From contig NZ_LGUR01000238.1 of NCBI RefSeq assembly GCF_001270495.1, positions 1 to 51,098 of the forward strand: a stretch of DNA of 51,098 nt. Reading direction: 5' to 3'. The position numbers were made by a program, and so were the translations under genes. This stretch comes from Streptomyces viridochromogenes. GTDB taxonomy: Bacteria > Actinomycetota > Actinomycetes > Streptomycetales > Streptomycetaceae. The notes under the pieces are model-generated. The model was not told where the DNA came from, searched no databases, and saw nothing but the letters and a program-made list of their open reading frames with translations. Shown here one piece after another: positions 1-7,345 of the stretch (the first letter of the stretch is position 1; every line of letters begins with the position of its first letter).

Positions 1-430
1 CAGTCTTCCGCGGGTCTTCGCACGGGGAGCCGGTGGGATCGGTGAGATCGGTAAGATCGGTGGGGGGTTGGACGGCACGGATGTTCCTCCATGAATCAGG
101 AGTTCACAGACGGATCACAGCATCCGCCCAACGCCCTTGTGATTCAAGGAATATGAGGAGCAATCAGGTGTCGCGTCGATCGGACGACACCGGTCCACGC
201 CTTCCGGCGGATCCGCCCGGCGCTCCCTCGACGCGGCCGTCGGCTCGCCTACGCTCGCGATCAACGGCGCGGACGACAGGTACGTCCCGCCGGACGACAC
301 GGGCGGGTGCTCCCGCAGCGCCCCGGCGCCTGCCCGGCGCCCCGCCCGGCGGCCTATCCTGGCAGTGAGTGGCCGAAGTGACCGGCCAGGGGGTTCCTCG
401 GACGTTCCCGAACGAGCCAGGGAGGCCCCC
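1..430. other. Non-coding start of window with 9-bp tandem repeats
   Basis: I see no convincing gene here. Positions 32-58 hold three tandem 9-bp units (GGTGGGATC, GGTGAGATC, GGTAAGATC) followed by GGTGGGG. An AT-richer patch at about 130-170 may belong to a promoter. The last 15 bases before 431 carry the purine-rich ribosome binding site of the next gene. The open frames that cross this stretch lack start signals or family resemblance. Confidence 0.5.
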
Positions 431-1540
431 GTGAGTGCGTACCGGGGTCGTACCCCCCTCATCGCGACCGCGTTGTCGCTGGTCATGGCCGTATCCCTGG
501 CCGCATGCGGTGGCGGGGGATCCGACGACCCGGGCGGGACCGCCTCCGGCGAGGGCGGCTTCAAGGTCGGCCTGTTGTTCAGCCAGGGCGTCCAACCGCG
601 CTGGGAGAACTTCGACAAGCCCCTGATCGAGAAGAAGATCAAGGAGCTGTGCGCGGACTGCTCGATGGACTACGCCAACGCCAAGGGGGATGTCGCCACC
701 CAGCAACAGCAGGTGGAGACCATGATCAACAACGATGTCGAGGTCCTGCTCCTGAGCGCCGTGAACTTCCGCTCCCTGCGCCACTCGGTCGAGCGGGCAC
801 ACGACGTGGGCATCCCGGTGATCGCCTACGACGGACTCGTCGAGGGCCCGATCGCGGCCTACGTCTCCTTCGACAACGAACGGGTCGGCAGGCTCCAGGG
901 CGAGGCGCTCCTCAGGGCCCTGGGAGAGCGGGCGGACAGCGGCCGGATCGTCATGATGAACGGCCCCCAGACCTCCCCGACCAACGTGGCCTTCAAGAAG
1001 GGCGCGCTGTCCGTCCTGCAGGGCCGGGTCCGGATCGGCGAGGCGTACGACACCCCGGGCTGGAGCCAGGAGACCGCCCACACCAACATGGAGAACGCCA
1101 TCGCCGCGCTGGGCGTCGACGGCATCGACGGCGTCTACGCAGCCAACGACGGACTGGCCGCCGGTGCGATCTCCGCCCTCAAGGCCGCGGGCATCCGGCC
1201 GCTGCCCCCCGTCACCGGCCAGGACGCCGACCTCGCGGCCGTGCAGCGCATCGTCAAGGGCGAGCAGTACATGAGCGTCTACAAGCCCTTCAAGGCCGAG
1301 GCCGACGCGGCCGCGGAGATGGCCGTCGCCCTCGGCCGCGGCGAGAAGCTCGACGACATCGCCGACACGACGGTCGCCACGGCCACCACCCAGGACATCC
1401 CCGCCGTCCTGCTCGACCCCATCCCGGTGACCGTCGACGACATCAGGGCCACCGTGATCAAGGACGGCCTCTACACGATCGCCCAGATCTGCACCCCGGA
1501 GACCGCACCCGCCTGTGAGAAGGCCGGCCTCACCGACTGA
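431..1540 (+). CDS. Sugar ABC transporter substrate-binding lipoprotein (xylose/ribose type)
   Basis: This 369-aa protein should capture a sugar outside the membrane for an ABC importer. The GTG at 431 is preferred because a purine-rich AGGGAGG precedes it and it begins a clean lipoprotein signal: a hydrophobic stretch ending in LAAC, with the lipidated Cys followed by a GGGGSDD linker. The rest is a two-lobed type 1 periplasmic binding fold (Peripla_BP_4). The end, with DGLYT and an IC pair, resembles XylF-type proteins. No permease or ATPase gene lies nearby, so it is an orphan here and may serve a transporter encoded elsewhere. The exact sugar cannot be read from sequence. Confidence 0.85.
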   Translation: MSAYRGRTPLIATALSLVMAVSLAACGGGGSDDPGGTASGEGGFKVGLLFSQGVQPRWENFDKPLIEKKIKELCADCSMDYANAKGDVATQQQQVETMINNDVEVLLLSAVNFRSLRHSVERAHDVGIPVIAYDGLVEGPIAAYVSFDNERVGRLQGEALLRALGERADSGRIVMMNGPQTSPTNVAFKKGALSVLQGRVRIGEAYDTPGWSQETAHTNMENAIAALGVDGIDGVYAANDGLAAGAISALKAAGIRPLPPVTGQDADLAAVQRIVKGEQYMSVYKPFKAEADAAAEMAVALGRGEKLDDIADTTVATATTQDIPAVLLDPIPVTVDDIRATVIKDGLYTIAQICTPETAPACEKAGLTD

Positions 1541-1698
1541 CCGCGGCCGCACCGCTTCCATAAGTCTGTCGCGGCCGAACCACATCTGCGTACCCGGCGG
1601 CGTTAGGGTTGGGGCACGAGGCAGATGGTGCTGAACCTTCGCAAGCACGGGTGCCGCGCACGCCCGGGCCCTCACCATGTCCCCGAAACGAAGGTGCT

Positions 1699-2037
1699 AT
1701 GCCCGCTGAGAACGTCCCTGTCGCAGGAAACCTCGACGACGACGACTATCCCGCCTACACCATGGGACGCGCCGCCGACGTTCTCGGCATCACCCCCGCC
1801 TTCCTCCGCGCCGTCGGCGAGACCGGACTGATCACTCCGCGGCGTTCGGAGGGCGGCCACCGCCGGTACTCCCGCCGCCAGTTGCGCATCGCCGCCCGCG
1901 CCCGTGAGCTCGTCGACCAGGGCACCCCCATCGAGGCCGCCTGCCGCATCGTCTCCCTCGAGGACCAGCTGGACGACGCCCTCCGCCTGAACCGGGACAT
2001 GCGCCGGAGGCTGGACGAGCGCGGCCCGAATACCTAG
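1699..2037 (+). CDS. MerR-family helix-turn-helix regulator
   Basis: This 112-aa protein has a MerR-type winged helix: YTMGRAADVLGI, then a recognition helix and the wing sequence GGHRRYS, followed by a short helix and a C-terminal coiled region (LEDQLDDALRLNR). It lacks a long effector-binding domain, so it probably acts as a small constitutive or partner-controlled DNA binder. The ATG at 1699 follows an AAGG; an upstream in-frame ATG at 1609 would add 30 residues of low-quality sequence. A TAGGGT at 1604-1609 could be a -10 box. It precedes the cold shock gene, a neighbourhood I recall from other Streptomyces, so a role in the cold response is plausible. Confidence 0.8.
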   Translation: MPAENVPVAGNLDDDDYPAYTMGRAADVLGITPAFLRAVGETGLITPRRSEGGHRRYSRRQLRIAARARELVDQGTPIEAACRIVSLEDQLDDALRLNRDMRRRLDERGPNT

Positions 2038-2136
2038 TCCGGCCGGTACAGAAATACGGGCGACGGCGGGATGAGAATTTCTGAACGGTGCCGAAAAACC
2101 CCCGAGCCTTGGGCCCCGACTGTGTTAGCGTGATAG

Positions 2137-2268
2137 CAGTTGCAGTTTTGGTTGCCAGAGACTTGTTTCTTTGCAGAGCTTTCCGGATCTTTCCGGAGGG
2201 GTGATCATCGCGGCGACTCGGATCCGTAAAGTGCGGATTCCGGCACTGCCCCCCAAGGGAGATTCAAT
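2137..2268 (+). promoter_or_regulatory. Long T-rich untranslated leader of the cold shock gene
   Basis: About 130 bases separate a promoter-like patch (TTGGGC at 2109, TGATAG at 2131) from the csp start. The leader is unusually T-rich for this genome. It contains a tandem 10-bp repeat (CTTTCCGGAT then CTTTCCGGAG, 2179-2198) and two TTGCAG copies. Long structured leaders are typical of cold shock genes. The promoter position is a guess. Confidence 0.4.
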
Positions 2269-2472
2269 ATGGCATCTGGCACCGTGAAGTGGTTCAACGC
2301 GGAAAAGGGCTTCGGCTTCATCGAGCAGGACGGCGGCGGCGCTGACGTGTTCGCGCACTACTCCAACATCGCCACCTCCGGCTTCCGCGAGCTTCAGGAA
2401 GGCCAGAAGGTTACCTTCGACGTCACGCAGGGCCAGAAGGGCCCGCAGGCCGAGAACATCGTTCCCGCCTGA
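2269..2472 (+). CDS. Cold shock protein, CspA family
   Basis: This is a 67-aa single cold-shock-domain protein that binds single-stranded nucleic acid and acts as an RNA chaperone in the cytoplasm. It begins [19 protein letters not shown], with RNP1 (KGFGFIE) and RNP2 (DVFAHYS) both intact, and it has the normal family length. A purine-rich AAGGGAG lies just upstream of the ATG. It has its own long leader and a strong terminator, and it is followed by a DEAD-box helicase, so the pair probably remodels mRNA structure together in the cold. Confidence 0.97.
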   Translation: MASGTVKWFNAEKGFGFIEQDGGGADVFAHYSNIATSGFRELQEGQKVTFDVTQGQKGPQAENIVPA

Positions 2473-2487
2473 CGCTTGACGCGACTT

Positions 2488-2528
2488 GGAGCTGGGGCCC
2501 GCGCTCTTGGGGTGCGGGTCCCAGCTCC
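2488..2528 (+). terminator. Intrinsic terminator of the cold shock gene
   Basis: GGAGCTGGG-(g)-CCCGC pairs with GCGGG-(t)-CCCAGCTCC across a short loop, and TTTT follows within a few bases. It lies 16 bases after the csp stop codon and separates csp from the helicase. Confidence 0.85.
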
Positions 2529-2681
2529 ATGTTTTCCCCGAGTTCCCGGGATCCCCGGCACCCTCGGAGTCCCCGGAGTTCCCGGGTTACTGACTAGCCC
2601 CGGCTTCAGCGCCGAGCGGCATTTCGTATTCCCTCGGCTCATTCTTGTGAATCCGCGTGCGGTCACCACCGCTGGGCAGAA

Positions 2682-2706
2682 TTCCTCGATACGCCGGATC
2701 GAGGAA
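2682..2706 (+). promoter_or_regulatory. Hairpin hiding the ribosome binding site of the DEAD-box helicase
   Basis: TTCCTCGAT (2682-2690) is perfectly complementary to ATCGAGGAA (2698-2706), with a 7-base loop ACGCCGG. The Shine-Dalgarno sequence GAGGAAGG (2701-2708) lies almost wholly in the 3' arm, 7 bases before the ATG at 2716. Translation should therefore depend on opening this hairpin, for example by temperature change, a cold shock protein or the helicase itself. Confidence 0.6.
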
Positions 2707-2715
2707 GGTTCCTTC

Positions 2716-4224
2716 ATGAACCGCACCCGCCGTACCGGCGGCAGCTCAGGTCGCGTCCGTGCCCACAAGGCCGGCCGGCAGACCCCCCGAGCACGCTCCA
2801 CCACCCGCCCGCAGGAGTTCACCCTCCCGGTCACCCTCACCGAACCGCTGCCGGCGGTCGCGACGTTCGCCGAGCTGGAACTGCCCGCACGTCTGCTGAC
2901 CGCGCTCGGCGCCGAGGGCGTGACCGTGCCCTTCCCGATCCAGGCGGCCACCCTGCCGAACGCGCTGGCCGGACGGGACGTACTGGGCCGCGGACGCACC
3001 GGCTCGGGCAAGACGCTCGCCTTCGGCCTGGCCGTACTGGCCCGGCTGGACGGACAGCGGGCCCAGCCCCGGCAGCCGCTCGCCCTGGTCCTGGTACCCA
3101 CCCGCGAACTGGCCCAGCAGGTCACCGACGCGCTCGCCCCCTACGCCCGCGCCCTGCGGGTGCGGCTCGCCACCGTGGTCGGCGGCATGGCGATCGGCCG
3201 GCAGGCGACCGCGCTGCGCAACGGCGCCGAGGTCGTCGTGGCGACGCCCGGCCGCCTCAAGGACCTCATCGAACGCGGCGACTGCCGGCTGGACCAGGTC
3301 GCCGTCACCGTCCTGGACGAGGCCGACCAGATGGCCGACATGGGCTTCATGCCGCAGGTGACCGCCCTGCTCGACCAGGTGGCTCCCGGCGGCCAGCGAC
3401 TGCTGTTCTCGGCCACTCTGGACCGCAACATCGACCTCCTGGTGCGCCGCTATCTGCACGACCCCGTGGTGCACTCGGTCGACCCGTCCGCGGGCGCCGT
3501 CAGCACCATGGAGCACCACCTGCTCCACGTGCAGGACGCCGACAAGCACACCACCGCGACCGAGATCGCCGCCCGTGACGGGCGGGTGATCATGTTCCTG
3601 GACACCAAGCACGCGGCGGACAAGCTGGCCAAGCACCTGCTGTCCGTGGGGGTGCGGGCCTCGGCCCTGCACGGCGGCAAGTCCCAGCCGCAGCGCAACA
3701 AGACGCTCGCCCGGTTCAAGGACGGCGAGGTCACGGTCCTGGTGGCCACCAATGTCGCGGCCCGCGGGATCCACGTCGACGACCTCGACCTCGTCGTGAA
3801 CGTCGACCCTCCCGGCGACCACAAGGACTATCTGCACCGTGGCGGCCGTACCGCGCGGGCCGGCGAGTCCGGCACCGTCGTCACCCTCGTCCTGCCGCAC
3901 CAGCGTCGCGCGATGGACCGTCTGATGGCCGACGCCGGCATCACGCCGAGTTCCGCCCGGGTCCGTCCGGGCGAGGCCGAGCTCCAGCGCATCACCGGCG
4001 CCCGCACCCCCTCGGGCGTGCCCGTCACCCTCACCCCGCCGGCCGCCGAGCAGAGCGAGCGCACGGGGGCTCCCGGCCGCAGCCGCAGGGGACGCGGCGG
4101 CGCCGGCCGCGGCGGCAACGGGCGCGCCGCCGGTCACAGCGGCGGCGGCCGGACCACCGGCCGTGGCGAAAGCGGACGCAGCTCCGGCCGCAGCCGTCGC
4201 TCCACCCCGAGGAACACCCCGTAG
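2716..4224 (+). CDS. DEAD-box ATP-dependent RNA helicase
   Basis: This 502-aa RNA helicase unwinds structured RNA using ATP, most likely during cold stress or ribosome assembly. Visible motifs are the Q motif (around Q76), motif I GRTGSGKT (93-100), PTREL (128-132), DEAD (201-204), SAT (232-234) and a second RecA domain ending HRGGRTARAG, where the usual HRIGRTGR-type motif is slightly altered. The C-terminus is a Gly/Arg/Ser-rich tail like RGG RNA-binding tails. The ATG at 2716 is chosen because of the strong GAGGAAGG site. The open frame extends further upstream through the csp terminator, which argues against an earlier start. It follows csp on the same strand. Confidence 0.95.
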   Translation: MNRTRRTGGSSGRVRAHKAGRQTPRARSTTRPQEFTLPVTLTEPLPAVATFAELELPARLLTALGAEGVTVPFPIQAATLPNALAGRDVLGRGRTGSGKTLAFGLAVLARLDGQRAQPRQPLALVLVPTRELAQQVTDALAPYARALRVRLATVVGGMAIGRQATALRNGAEVVVATPGRLKDLIERGDCRLDQVAVTVLDEADQMADMGFMPQVTALLDQVAPGGQRLLFSATLDRNIDLLVRRYLHDPVVHSVDPSAGAVSTMEHHLLHVQDADKHTTATEIAARDGRVIMFLDTKHAADKLAKHLLSVGVRASALHGGKSQPQRNKTLARFKDGEVTVLVATNVAARGIHVDDLDLVVNVDPPGDHKDYLHRGGRTARAGESGTVVTLVLPHQRRAMDRLMADAGITPSSARVRPGEAELQRITGARTPSGVPVTLTPPAAEQSERTGAPGRSRRGRGGAGRGGNGRAAGHSGGGRTTGRGESGRSSGRSRRSTPRNTP

Positions 4225-4249
4225 CCCAGGCAACTCCGTGGAGGCACCC

Positions 4250-4537
4250 ATGCGTTGTGTCATCGCCCGATTCCCCTTCGACCTGACCAAGAGCGAGGTC
4301 GAGCAGTCGATGAGCGGCGTCACGCCCGAAGCCGTCGAGGGCGTGGCCGTGACCATCGGCCGTCGCGTCTACCCCGTGATGCAGGTCGGGGAAGTGATCA
4401 CCCGGCAGAACCGCCGCGACTTCACCTCGGGCGAGATGCGCCGGGCGCTGACCCGGCTGGGTTTCACCTGCCACGACGCCCCTGCGGCCGCCCCGGCCCG
4501 CGACACGCGAGCCGACGAGGGTGCGCTGGGCTGGTGA
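4250..4537 (+). CDS. Small conserved protein next to cold-shock helicase
   Basis: This 95-aa protein has no domain I can name. It begins MRCVIARFPFDL and has an alpha/beta pattern with a basic central part (RQNRRDFTSGEMRRALTRLGF) and a loose Ala-rich tail. The ATG at 4250 has a GGAGG six bases upstream, and the gene starts 25 bases after the helicase stop, so the two are probably co-transcribed. I recall small proteins like this behind csp and DEAD-box genes in Streptomyces, which suggests an RNA-related role; that is inference. Confidence 0.75.
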   Translation: MRCVIARFPFDLTKSEVEQSMSGVTPEAVEGVAVTIGRRVYPVMQVGEVITRQNRRDFTSGEMRRALTRLGFTCHDAPAAAPARDTRADEGALGW

Positions 4538-4592
4538 CGTCTCGGTCACTGACCACGCCATGACCCCTGCGGTCGGGCTAGGCTCCTGAGAC

Positions 4593-4973
4593 ATGACACA
4601 CCCTGACGACCTGCTCGTCGCGATCGCCGCGATGGTGGAGTCGCGGCACAGCAGCCAGATGTCCCTGACCGTGGTGATCCCGGGAGCCGTCATCACGGGA
4701 CGGCTGGCCCCCGAGGCCCTGTGGAAGGAACGCGTGGCCGAGGTCCTGCGGGACTCCGAGCACCTGCGGCCCTTCGCCGCCGTGTTCACCCCACCCCAGG
4801 GCGACGGCGACCACCGGCCGGGACACGGTGACGGGCCCACACACCTCCACTTCCACGTCGCCCGGATCCTCCAGGGCAGCTTCGGCATCCCCGACACGGG
4901 CGGCATGTACCGCGTCGCGCTGAAGGACGTGAGCGCCTGGACCATCGGGGACATCGGCTACTCGGACCAGTGA
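4593..4973 (+). CDS. GvpU-like small protein
   Basis: This 126-aa protein has a core (SLTVVIPGAVITGRLAPEALW) that resembles the accessory gas-vesicle protein GvpU, whose domain also occurs alone in bacteria without gas vesicles. The end (YRVALKDVSAWTIGDIGY) reads like a beta-rich domain. A short His/Gly/Asp-rich insertion (about 70-85) may bind metal. No Shine-Dalgarno is visible, but TAGGCT at 4579-4584 ends eight bases before the ATG, so the mRNA may be leaderless. No other gvp genes are in the window. The family call is moderate to low in certainty. Confidence 0.6.
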   Translation: MTHPDDLLVAIAAMVESRHSSQMSLTVVIPGAVITGRLAPEALWKERVAEVLRDSEHLRPFAAVFTPPQGDGDHRPGHGDGPTHLHFHVARILQGSFGIPDTGGMYRVALKDVSAWTIGDIGYSDQ

Positions 4974-4999
4974 CGGCTCCGCGGTGACACCTTCGCGGT

Positions 5000-5050
5000 G
5001 ACGCCCCCGCCACGGCCACCGGGTTTGCGGTGGCGGCGGACGGGGGCGTC
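5000..5050. terminator. Bidirectional terminator between convergent genes
   Basis: GACGCCCCCG (5000-5009) pairs with CGGGGGCGTC (5041-5050), and there are further complementary bases inside. It sits between the ends of the GvpU-like gene and the GH30 gene and can serve both. Confidence 0.6.
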
Positions 5051-5087
5051 GTGGTGACCGCGGGGCGAGGCGCCCGTGGGTGTACGG

Positions 5088-7157
5088 CTACTCGGTCCGT
5101 GCGCCGGCGGCGCTCGTCACGTCTGTCACCTTCCAGCGCTGGTTCGTGCCCGAGTTCGGCTGCCACACTCCGACGGCGGCACCGTCGTTCGTGGCCTGCC
5201 CGCCGACGTCCGGGAGCTGACCGGTGGCGGCGTTGACGAGGGTCCAGGTGCCGTCGCCGGTCGTCGACATGATCCACTGGGCGGCGCCGTCGCGGCGGCC
5301 CTCGTCGGGCTCGGCCACCAGGGCGCCGGCACGGACGGCCAGGCGCTTGTCCTCGGTCGCCTCGGTGAAGACGTACCGCTTGCGGTTGTCGCTGCCGTTG
5401 CCGCTGATCTGCTCCACCCGCCACTGCTGACCGCTGGGGTCGGCGGCGTCGGCGCTCCTGATGACGAGGCCCGTGCCGTTGTCGGCGATGGTGAGGTCCT
5501 TGCCGCTCTGGACGCCGGTCAGCCGGTAGGTGTGGCCCTTCTGGAGCTCGGCCGCTTCCTTCGCGACGCCGGACACGCCCTTGACCAGGAACGACGTCAC
5601 GGACTGGGCGGGCACGGTGACCGTGGCCTGCTTGCCGGTGACACGGACGGCCCGCTGCCGCTCCAGCTTGCCGTCGGCGCTGGTGACCACCGGGGTGACG
5701 GTGGCGTGGGAGGAGACGCGGCCGAACTTCGACAGGTCGAGCGTGACCTCGCGCGCCCCGGTGGTGCTGTTGACGTGGACGACGGTCGCCGCGTCGCCCT
5801 TGCGGGAGACCGCCGCGGTGCTGGAGGTGTCGTCCGTCTTGATCAGCCGGTCGCCGGGCTTGATGTAGTGGGTGAAGTTACGGGCCGTGTCGAACTTGGT
5901 GTTCGTGTAGATCGGGCAGCTTTCGAGCGTGTCCTTCGAGGTGCAGCTGAACGACAGCTGGATCTCGCCCCAGTTGCCGCCCTTCGCGGACTCGCCGCCC
6001 GGCTTCATGTTGTCGTAGTCCTCGACAGGCTGCCAGAACACCCAGGCGCGAGGCTCCAGTTCACGCAGGTCGTCGACGATGCGCTGGGCCAGGCCCAGGC
6101 CGGGCCGCATGTCCGTGAAGCTCTGGCCGTCGCCCCAGTCGCCCTCGACCTCGCTCATCCACAGCGGCTTGTCGGCCGCCTTGGCCAGGTCGCGCACGGT
6201 GGTGCGCTGGCCGGTGCCGTAGGTGTGGACGTTCATCTGGCTGACCAGGTCGCGCACTTCCTGGGGGTAGGAGTTCCAGTTCGTGGCGAAGGTGCCGGGG
6301 TTGGTCTCGTCCATCGCGGAGATCTCCGCGTTCGACTTGGACTTCCCCAGCGTCGGGCCCAGTGCGCGGAGCACCTTCTGCTGCAGCTCGGGGCCGATGT
6401 GGGCGCCTTCCTGTCGGCCGCCGACGGGCTCGCCGTCCTCGCCCAGCTTGGTGCCCCAGTAGTTGGTGTTCGGCTCGTTGAACGGGTCGAGGGTGTCGAC
6501 CTTGATGCCGTGCGCCTTCTCAAGGCGTTCGGTGGCACCCACCAGGTACTTGGCGAAGTCGTCCACGGACTCCGTCTTGAGCTGGTCCTTGCCCGCGTCG
6601 AAGTTGCCGGAGACGTAGCCGCTCTCGGTCATGAACCACGGCGGGGAGTTGCTGAAGGTCTCCCAGTGGGTGATGTCCTTCTTGATGCGGTCGACCCACC
6701 AGCGCTGCGTCTTGTCGGCCTTGTTGTTCCAGTCGGCGGGGTCGTCGGCGTCCCACCAGTCGACGTCCTCGCGGGTGGTGCCGGCCGGGGCCTTCCACCA
6801 GCCCTCGACCGCGCCGCCGGCCCGCAGGTAGTCCTTGACGTCCGGGGCGTTGCCGCCGCCGATGTTGTAGCGGGCGATGTTCAGCGCGAGGCCGTCGTCA
6901 CCGAAGAGGAGCTTGGCGAGCTTCTCGCGTATCGCGGGCGGGTAGTCGCCGGTGGCGTTGGCGAACCAGACCAGGCTGGTGCCCCAGCCCTCGAACTTCT
7001 CCTGCTTGTACGAGGGGTCGGGCCGGACCGTGACCGCAGCGGCGGCGGCCGTGTCGGCGGGCGCGGCCGGCAGCGCGGTGGCGGCCAGCACGGTCCCGGT
7101 CGCGAGGGCCGTGACGCCGAGCCCCAGGAGCCTTCTCTTACGGGTGCGTTGTGCCAT
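5088..7157 (-). CDS. Secreted GH30 endo-beta-1,6-galactanase-like enzyme with ricin-type CBM
   Basis: This 689-aa secreted enzyme probably cleaves beta-1,6-galactan side chains of plant arabinogalactan. It starts with a signal peptide (RTRKRR, hydrophobic core, Ala-rich cleavage zone near residue 40). The catalytic (beta/alpha)8 barrel carries the likely acid/base Glu in PFNEPN (E228) and the nucleophile in WMSEVEGDWG (E336), followed by the beta-sandwich typical of GH30. From about residue 545 there is a beta-trefoil ricin-like module (CBM13) with QQW and NQRW motifs. The closest family I recall is the S. avermitilis GH30 subfamily 5 enzyme. It is divergent from a LacI regulator with a palindromic operator between them, which indicates substrate-controlled expression. 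Confidence 0.88.
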   Translation of the reverse strand: MAQRTRKRRLLGLGVTALATGTVLAATALPAAPADTAAAAAVTVRPDPSYKQEKFEGWGTSLVWFANATGDYPPAIREKLAKLLFGDDGLALNIARYNIGGGNAPDVKDYLRAGGAVEGWWKAPAGTTREDVDWWDADDPADWNNKADKTQRWWVDRIKKDITHWETFSNSPPWFMTESGYVSGNFDAGKDQLKTESVDDFAKYLVGATERLEKAHGIKVDTLDPFNEPNTNYWGTKLGEDGEPVGGRQEGAHIGPELQQKVLRALGPTLGKSKSNAEISAMDETNPGTFATNWNSYPQEVRDLVSQMNVHTYGTGQRTTVRDLAKAADKPLWMSEVEGDWGDGQSFTDMRPGLGLAQRIVDDLRELEPRAWVFWQPVEDYDNMKPGGESAKGGNWGEIQLSFSCTSKDTLESCPIYTNTKFDTARNFTHYIKPGDRLIKTDDTSSTAAVSRKGDAATVVHVNSTTGAREVTLDLSKFGRVSSHATVTPVVTSADGKLERQRAVRVTGKQATVTVPAQSVTSFLVKGVSGVAKEAAELQKGHTYRLTGVQSGKDLTIADNGTGLVIRSADAADPSGQQWRVEQISGNGSDNRKRYVFTEATEDKRLAVRAGALVAEPDEGRRDGAAQWIMSTTGDGTWTLVNAATGQLPDVGGQATNDGAAVGVWQPNSGTNQRWKVTDVTSAAGARTE

Positions 7158-7188
7158 CTCGAGTACTCCAGCTCTTCGGGACCACAGA

Positions 7189-7218
7189 GGTGCGGTTCGG
7201 TGCGATTCGGTGCGTTCT
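7189..7218. repeat. Three tandem 10-bp repeats in the GH30 leader
   Basis: GGTGCGGTTC, GGTGCGATTC and GGTGCGTTCT follow one another without gaps, between the operator and the GH30 start codon. A 10-bp period matches one DNA helical turn, so they could be protein-binding half-sites or simple slippage. Confidence 0.6.
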
Positions 7219-7237
7219 CGTATGGTTTTGGCTCGTA

Positions 7238-7253
7238 ATGTTTACGTAAACAT
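7238..7253. promoter_or_regulatory. Palindromic LacI-type operator
   Basis: ATGTTTACGTAAACAT is a perfect 16-bp palindrome with the central CG typical of LacI/GalR operators. It lies in the divergent promoter region between the GH30 gene (start 7157) and the LacI gene (start 7346), so the regulator can control both its target and itself. Confidence 0.8.
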
Positions 7254-7345
7254 GCGCTGGCGGGATGTCTACACTGTCCGAATCTCAGGGGTCAAGGAGT
7301 CGTTCCGGGCCAAAAGTTGCGCAGCCCGGGAAGCGAGGGGACGAA

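Noticed and set aside
5076..7238. Long open frame antisense to the GH30 gene (and similar long antisense frames at 11538-14021, 15855-18569 and 45490-48633)
   Set aside because: High GC removes stop codons from opposite frames. These translations are Arg/Gly/Ala/Pro/Val-rich, have no family signature and no ribosome binding site, while the other strand has clear domains.
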